Below are positions 32,655 to 37,599 of a stretch of DNA of 37,599 bases, one piece after another; position 1 is the stretch's first letter; every line of letters starts with the position of its first letter. The translations under genes and the position numbers were made by a program. Source of the DNA: Bacteroidales bacterium (GTDB taxonomy: Bacteria > Bacteroidota > Bacteroidia > Bacteroidales > UBA10428); the NCBI GenBank assembly GCA_016928305.1, contig JAFGKY010000118.1, positions 1 through 37,599 of the forward strand, read 5' to 3'. The notes below the pieces were generated by a model. The model was not told the origin of the DNA and ran no database searches. It was given only the letters and a program-made list of their open reading frames with translations.

Positions 32655-33509
32655 TTATTGATTCTTTTTCCTCTGTTTATCCATACATTCTTTACAGAAG
32701 GATAGTAAATGGCTGAAGGTATTTTCATGTTCTTCAATAAAGCCCATGTGTCCGGAATTTTTTAATATCAATAACCTGCCCATGCGGTTCAGGGCAATTT
32801 TTTCCCTGACAGCCTGATAATTTATATAATTGTCTTTTTCACCCAGAATCCAAAGCACAGGCACAGGGCTGTTCTGAATTACAGACGATCGGTCACATCG
32901 TGATTTCATGCCCCGTAATGCAGCGATAATGCCATCATCTGGCGTCTTAAGTGCAATGGATATTGCTTTGGCTACATGCGTTTGAAATTTTAACAGGTTA
33001 TCATCAGCAAATCCTTTCGGGATATTGGAGTTAATAATCAGCTCTTTCTTCCCTTTTTGTACAAGTTCAATCTCCCGGTCACGGTTTGCCTTTTTTTCAT
33101 CGTTATCTGCGAAGGGAGTGGAGTGAAACAGGCAGAAACCATACAGCTTTTCCATCATCGCTTCGGCAACCGCCAGGGTAACATAGCCGCCCATGGAATG
33201 ACCCACGAGCAGGCATTTGTTGACTGAAAGGGCATCAAGCACAGTTTTGACAGATTCTGCCATGATTTCCATAGAATGTGCCGGTGCTACCGGTCCTGAT
33301 TCTCCGTGTCCCGGCAAATCCATACGTATAACCCTGAAATGCTGTTTTAACCGGGCTGCAAAATCATCCCAGATATTCATTGATTCAAGGTATCCGTGCA
33401 GAAGAACCAGTGAAAATCCATCTCCTTCTGATAAAGCATGAAGTTTTGTTTGGAGAAATTCGATTCTTTGTACACAGTTGGTCTTTCGATGTATCATCAT
33501 TTGGGACAT
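32655..33509 (-). CDS. Alpha/beta-fold hydrolase
   Basis: 284 residues; a second Met pair at residues 4-5 gives alternative starts. Oxyanion region L-L-H-G-Y-L-E-S, D-L-P-G-H-G-E-S-G, nucleophile elbow G-H-S-M-G-G (Ser near 107), catalytic Asp probably in W-I-L-G-E-K-D-N-Y, and His in N-S-G-H-M-G-F. It is the first gene of the corrinoid group (33 bases before the methyltransferase). It could release the methylated substrate from an ester, or be unrelated. Confidence 0.85.
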   Translation of the reverse strand: MSQMMIHRKTNCVQRIEFLQTKLHALSEGDGFSLVLLHGYLESMNIWDDFAARLKQHFRVIRMDLPGHGESGPVAPAHSMEIMAESVKTVLDALSVNKCLLVGHSMGGYVTLAVAEAMMEKLYGFCLFHSTPFADNDEKKANRDREIELVQKGKKELIINSNIPKGFADDNLLKFQTHVAKAISIALKTPDDGIIAALRGMKSRCDRSSVIQNSPVPVLWILGEKDNYINYQAVREKIALNRMGRLLILKNSGHMGFIEEHENTFSHLLSFCKECMDKQRKKNQ

Positions 33510-33646
33510 CGATTTCCTTTAATAATGCACACGGATTTTCCGGGTTATCTCTTCCGAAAGATAGTAAAAAATAAAATATTTATTTAAATTGTTTCTAAAT
33601 TACCGGATTATGTTAAAAGGCATTTTATATATCATACGTCCGGAAA

Positions 33647-33654
33647 TATATTTG
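33647..33654 (+). promoter_or_regulatory. Candidate -7 box of the succinate dehydrogenase operon
   Basis: TATATTTG matches TAnnTTTG and lies 46 bases before the ATG at 33701. A T-rich -33 region (TTTT at 33623-33626) lies 20 bases upstream. The 191-base gap also holds the start region of the leftward corrinoid group. Confidence 0.4.
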
Positions 33655-33700
33655 TATCGTACATTGGTTTCGTGTATTGAAACATTTTAAATTATTTCTT

Positions 33701-34372
33701 ATGAGCAATATATTCGCTTCTTCTGTTGGGAAAAAGTTAATTATGTCACTGGCGGGACTGTTTCTGATCGTATTCCTGATCGTTCATCTGAGCATTAATC
33801 TGTCACTGATCTTTTCTGATTCCAGGGAATCCTTTAACAAATTTGCTCATTTCATGTCTTCCAACCTGATTATTAAATTTTTGGAGATAATACTGTTCGG
33901 AGGATTTATACTGCATATGCTGTATGCTTTTTACCTGCAGATTAAAAACTGGATAGCCAGGGGAAGAGGATATAAAGTCGCCAATTACTCGCAGACCTCA
34001 TTTTTCTCTAAATTTATGATTCATACCGCAGTGGTTCTCCTTGTTTTTCTTATTATTCATTTATCGGATTTTTATTTTAAGGCGAAATTCTTCGGTGATG
34101 TTCCTTCGGTTTTTTACAATGGGAAGACTTATCATGATCTGGGAATACTGGTCATTGAAAAATTCAAAATGCCCGGATTCGTAATTTTTTATATTGTATG
34201 CTTTATATTTCTTGCCTTTCATTTGTTGCATGGATTCTGGTCGGCTTTTCAAACCCTTGGACTGGATCACAAAGTGTATACCCCTGTTATCAAAGCTATC
34301 GGCATTATCTATACCATACTGATCACAGCAGGCTTCATGCTGATACCGATTTACATTTATTATATTATGTAA
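33701..34372 (+). CDS. sdhC: Succinate dehydrogenase/fumarate reductase cytochrome b subunit
   Basis: 223 residues from ATG at 33701 ([12 protein letters not shown]); an upstream TTG is less likely. Five membrane helices and several candidate heme-ligand His (V-H-L-S-I-N, L-H-M-L-Y, H-T-A-V, I-H-L-S-D, H-L-L-H-G-F) mark it as the di-heme type B anchor found in Bacteroides-type enzymes. It binds menaquinone and anchors SdhA and SdhB. Confidence 0.92.
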   Translation: MSNIFASSVGKKLIMSLAGLFLIVFLIVHLSINLSLIFSDSRESFNKFAHFMSSNLIIKFLEIILFGGFILHMLYAFYLQIKNWIARGRGYKVANYSQTSFFSKFMIHTAVVLLVFLIIHLSDFYFKAKFFGDVPSVFYNGKTYHDLGILVIEKFKMPGFVIFYIVCFIFLAFHLLHGFWSAFQTLGLDHKVYTPVIKAIGIIYTILITAGFMLIPIYIYYIM

Positions 34373-34391
34373 AAAAGAATTTCATTTCAAT

Positions 34392-36332
34392 ATGACAACA
34401 CTCAATGCGAGAATTCCGGAAGGTCCGTTAGCTGAAAAATGGACCCTTTTTAAGGCAACACAAAAACTTGTCAATCCGGCTAATAAGCGCAAGCTGGATG
34501 TTATTGTGGTTGGTACAGGACTGGCAGGGGCATCTGCGGCAGCCAGTTTGGGCGAACTGGGTTTTAACGTCAAGGTCTTTTGCTACCAGGATAGTCCACG
34601 CAGAGCCCACAGTATTGCTGCCCAGGGAGGTATAAATGCAGCAAAGAATTATCCCAATGACGGAGACAGCGTTTACAGGCTGTTTTATGATACAATTAAA
34701 GGAGGTGACTATCGTTCCCGGGAAGCCAATGTTTACCGGTTGGCTGAGGTCAGTGGTCCCATTATCGATCAATGCGTTGCGCAAGGTGTACCTTTTGCAC
34801 GTGAATATGGCGGATTGTTGGATAATCGATCATTTGGAGGTGCCCAGGTTTCACGTACATTTTATGCGCGTGGCCAAACCGGGCAACAACTTTTACTGGG
34901 TGCATACGGAGCTTTAATGCGGCAGATTAATGCAGGAACCGTCACGCTTTTTGTAAGGACTGAAATGCTCAATCTGGTCATTATTGACGGGAAAGCCAGG
35001 GGAATCATTACACGAAACCTGATAACCGGTCATATTGAAAGGCATTTTGGGCATGCTGTTGTATTGGCAACAGGGGGATACGGGAGAGCTTTCTTTCTCT
35101 CAACAATGGGAATGGGATCAAACGGAAGTGCTGTCTGGCAGGCTTATAAAAAAGGAGCTTTTTTTGCCAATCCATCTTTTGTTCAGATCCACCCGACATG
35201 CATTCCTGTTCACGGAAATTATCAGTCGAAACTGACCTTGATGAGTGAAAGCCTGAGGAATGACGGCCGTATTTGGGTACCCAGGAAAAAGGAAGATGCG
35301 GAAGCCCTGCGAAAAAAAACCAAGAAGCCATCTGACATACAGGAAGAGGACAGAGATTATTATCTTGAAAGGAGGTATCCCGCCTTTGGTAATCTTGTAC
35401 CCCGTGATGTAGCCTCGAGAGCTGCCAAGGAACGCTGTGATGCAGGTTATGGAGTGGGATCGGGACTTGCAGTTTACCTTGATTTTGCTGATTCCATCAA
35501 ACGGCTTGGCAAAAGTGTAATTGAAGATCGTTATGGCAATTTGTTCCAGATGTATGAGAAGATAGTGGATGAAGACCCTTACCGGACACCTATGATGATC
35601 TATCCTGCCATCCATTATTGTATGGGAGGATTATGGGTTGATTATAATCTGATGACAACCATTCCGGGGCTTTTTGCCATAGGGGAGTGCAATTTCTCGG
35701 ATCACGGAGCGAACCGTCTGGGTGCTTCAGCCCTGATGCAGGGTTTGGCTGATGGGTATTTTATCTTACCATACACTTTACAGCATTACCTTGCTGATGA
35801 TATTCTCGTCCCCAGAATGCCGGTTTCACTGCCTGAATTTGAACAGGCGGAGTCAGATGTTCGCGAAAGAATTCATGAACTTTTTTCGGTTAAAGGAAAA
35901 CAATCCGTGGATGTCATTCACCGGAAATTCGGATCAAGGCTGTGGGAACTGGTAGGCATGGGCCGGAATAAGGACAGGCTTGAAAAGGCTATAGATGAGT
36001 TTGTGATGCTGAAAGAGGAATTCTGGAATGATGTCCGTATACCGGGAAATTATGATGAGATCAATCCTGAACTGGAAAAAGCCGGGAGAGTTGCAGATTT
36101 TATCGAGATAGGAGAATTAATGGCCAGGGACGCTATACAGCGTGAAGAATCCTGTGGCGGTCATTTCAGGGAGGAACACCAAACGGAAGAAGGTGAAGCC
36201 AGACGAAACGATAATGATTTCATGTTCGTTGCGGCATGGGAATACAAAGGGCCGGATAAAGATCCTGAGTTGCATAAAGAATCGCTGGAATATGAGAGTA
36301 TTAAAGTGCAGACAAGGAATTATAAAACGTGA
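34392..36332 (+). CDS. sdhA: Succinate dehydrogenase/fumarate reductase flavoprotein subunit
   Basis: 646 residues, the usual length for the Bacteroidota/Wolinella-like form. FAD site [12 protein letters not shown], covalent flavin His in [14 protein letters not shown], active-site H-P-T-C and a later catalytic Arg region (D-V-A-S-R-A). Also [15 protein letters not shown]. It interconverts succinate and fumarate. It lies 19 bases after sdhC. Confidence 0.95.
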   Translation: MTTLNARIPEGPLAEKWTLFKATQKLVNPANKRKLDVIVVGTGLAGASAAASLGELGFNVKVFCYQDSPRRAHSIAAQGGINAAKNYPNDGDSVYRLFYDTIKGGDYRSREANVYRLAEVSGPIIDQCVAQGVPFAREYGGLLDNRSFGGAQVSRTFYARGQTGQQLLLGAYGALMRQINAGTVTLFVRTEMLNLVIIDGKARGIITRNLITGHIERHFGHAVVLATGGYGRAFFLSTMGMGSNGSAVWQAYKKGAFFANPSFVQIHPTCIPVHGNYQSKLTLMSESLRNDGRIWVPRKKEDAEALRKKTKKPSDIQEEDRDYYLERRYPAFGNLVPRDVASRAAKERCDAGYGVGSGLAVYLDFADSIKRLGKSVIEDRYGNLFQMYEKIVDEDPYRTPMMIYPAIHYCMGGLWVDYNLMTTIPGLFAIGECNFSDHGANRLGASALMQGLADGYFILPYTLQHYLADDILVPRMPVSLPEFEQAESDVRERIHELFSVKGKQSVDVIHRKFGSRLWELVGMGRNKDRLEKAIDEFVMLKEEFWNDVRIPGNYDEINPELEKAGRVADFIEIGELMARDAIQREESCGGHFREEHQTEEGEARRNDNDFMFVAAWEYKGPDKDPELHKESLEYESIKVQTRNYKT

Positions 36333-36420
36333 AAAAGTTAAGCTCTTGGCTGAAACTTTCGGCAATCAATGGATTTGAAAGCAAGTTGTTAAACAGTCAT
36401 ATACTATATTTTATTGCAGT

Positions 36421-37161
36421 ATGGATTTTACGTTAAAAATATGGCGGCAGGAAAATGCCAGGACAAAAGGTCAATTTCATACGTATCATGTTACCGGTAT
36501 ATCACCGGATTGTTCTTTTCTGGAGATGTTGGACATTCTGAATCAGCAGTTAATTGATAAAATTGAAAAACCGGTGTGTTTTGATCATGATTGCCGTGAG
36601 GGAATATGCGGCGCCTGCAGTTTGTACATTAACGGTCGTCCCCATGGTCCGGATGACGGCATTACCACATGTCAGTTACATATGCGGCGTTTCAGTGACA
36701 AGAGCACTATTGTCATTGAGCCATGGAGAGCCAGGCCATTTCCGGTGATAAAAGACCTTATTGTTGACAGGAGTGCTTTTGATAAAATAATTGCCGCAGG
36801 AGGATTTATATCGGTAAGTACAGGCGGAGTACCGGATGCCAATGCCATCCCTGTCCCAAAAGAAAATGCTGAAATAGCCATGGATGCAGCTGCCTGTATA
36901 GGATGCGGCGCCTGTGTCGCTGTTTGTAAAAACGCTTCCGCCATGTTGTTTGTAGCAGCAAAAGTTTCACAATTTGCTAAACTGCCGCAAGGCAGGATTG
37001 AGGCAAAAGAAAGGGTGAAGAAAATGATCGCTAAAATGGATGAACTCGGTTTTGGTTCATGCACTAACACTGGCGCCTGTGAAGCAGAGTGCCCGAAAAA
37101 CATTTCCATTTCGCATATTGCCCGGCTTAACCGGGAATATCTGGCTGCCAAAATTCGATAG
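36421..37161 (+). CDS. sdhB: Succinate dehydrogenase/fumarate reductase iron-sulfur subunit
   Basis: 246 residues. N-terminal ferredoxin domain with C-R-E-G-I-C-G-A-C and a later Cys (T-T-C-Q-L) for the 2Fe-2S cluster. C-terminal [12 protein letters not shown] and [13 protein letters not shown] for the 4Fe-4S and 3Fe-4S clusters. It links SdhA to the quinone site in SdhC. An 88-base gap separates it from sdhA, but the order sdhCAB fits one operon. Confidence 0.95.
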   Translation: MDFTLKIWRQENARTKGQFHTYHVTGISPDCSFLEMLDILNQQLIDKIEKPVCFDHDCREGICGACSLYINGRPHGPDDGITTCQLHMRRFSDKSTIVIEPWRARPFPVIKDLIVDRSAFDKIIAAGGFISVSTGGVPDANAIPVPKENAEIAMDAAACIGCGACVAVCKNASAMLFVAAKVSQFAKLPQGRIEAKERVKKMIAKMDELGFGSCTNTGACEAECPKNISISHIARLNREYLAAKIR

Positions 37162-37190
37162 GCAGTAAATCTTTATTAACAAATATCCGA

Positions 37191-37599
37191 TTATTTACAG
37201 GAACAAAAACCGTTCGTGATCAATTGACTTTTTTGCGTTTGAACAATAGCCTTTAATTTGTTTTCAAGGTATCGAACAGAATCATTTTCTCTGGTAATAA
37301 AAAGTCTGTTCAATTCATTACCCGGATTTATAGCATATTGTTCAATGAATCGTATTCCATCGAATAATAATAAATACTGATCATCCTGAATCTGGTATAT
37401 GTCGTTGTTGAGCTGATAGGTGATGTTTGAAGAATCAGAAAACAAACTGATGCCAAAAGCGTTAAAGCATTCATCATATCCAACAAAATCAAGTAATGTA
37501 GGCATTATATCAATTTGTTGGGCAATTCGGTCACGTATTCCAGGATTAATCTTTCCCGGACAATAAAAAATAATCGGTACCTGGAATTGCCTGTTTAGT
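37191..37599 (-). CDS. Membrane sulfatase (LTA synthase-like), 3' part only
   Basis: The reading frame runs in from the right edge with no start in the window: L-N-R-Q-F-Q-V-P-I-I-F-Y-C-P-G-K-I, then D-R-I-A-Q-Q-I-D-I-M-P-T-L-L-D-F-V-G-Y. The V-P-I-x-x-Y-x-P and Q-x-D-I-x-P-T-L-L-D motifs are those of the C-terminal end of alkaline-phosphatase-superfamily sulfatases of the LTA synthase/MdoB-like group. About 135 residues are visible. The catalytic N-terminal half and the membrane helices are outside the window. Confidence 0.8.
   Translation of the reverse strand, partial: LNRQFQVPIIFYCPGKINPGIRDRIAQQIDIMPTLLDFVGYDECFNAFGISLFSDSSNITYQLNNDIYQIQDDQYLLLFDGIRFIEQYAINPGNELNRLFITRENDSVRYLENKLKAIVQTQKSQLITNGFCSCK

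Overview
The window looks like a chromosomal segment of a Bacteroidota bacterium, probably an environmental Bacteroidales-type lineage. The evidence is AT-rich intergenic DNA with TAnnTTTG-type -7 boxes, a CarboxypepD_reg/DUF5686 outer-membrane protein, a Bacteroides-type SdhCAB complex, a Flavobacterium-like tyrosine ammonia-lyase, and an orphan Rhs tip with the DYGARMYDP signature. No rRNA, tRNA or CRISPR array was seen.

Region 1 (1-6250) is an accessory island. It holds an orphan Rhs C-terminal toxin tip with an adjacent lipoprotein (likely immunity), a ParE/antitoxin pair, an XRE regulator, a truncated CHC2-zinc-finger primase gene, a second antitoxin whose ParE partner has an in-frame stop, a further decayed small-gene remnant, a stand-alone ORF6N protein and a HicBA pair. 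Between them lie two MITE-like elements (2689-2958 with an 8-bp target duplication; 3824-3984 with a nested palindrome), a hairpin repeat at three places, a terminator-like repeat at two places, and a second scar of the Rhs junction.

Region 2 (6264-19135) is a specialised-lipid or pigment cluster of the aryl polyene/flexirubin type. A leftward operon runs from a tyrosine ammonia-lyase (starter unit) through FabG-like reductase, ketosynthase, acyl carrier protein, LpxL-like acyltransferase and B12-binding radical SAM enzyme to a hot-dog dehydratase. A divergent rightward block encodes an outer-membrane protein, a GT2-DUF2062 glycosyltransferase and a three-part MMPL exporter/acyltransferase/methyltransferase fusion. 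No aryl-CoA/ACP ligase, chain-length factor or DarA/DarB homologue is present, so the pathway is either split or shortened. The cluster abuts the mobile island.

Region 3 (19164-26953) holds a DUF5686 outer-membrane protein, a secreted hypothetical protein, a DusB-type tRNA dihydrouridine synthase, a CPBP membrane protease, a hypothetical protein and an Xaa-Pro aminopeptidase.

Region 4 (26955-33509) is a leftward group for corrinoid-dependent methyl transfer: alpha/beta hydrolase, URO-D-type methyltransferase, corrinoid protein, a URO-D protein fused to two thioredoxin-like domains, a stand-alone homocysteine S-methyltransferase and a CobW-type GTPase. Inferred logic: an unknown methyl donor gives its methyl to the corrinoid protein, which passes it to homocysteine.

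Region 5 (33701-37599) holds the succinate dehydrogenase/fumarate reductase operon and the 3' part of a membrane sulfatase gene cut by the window edge.
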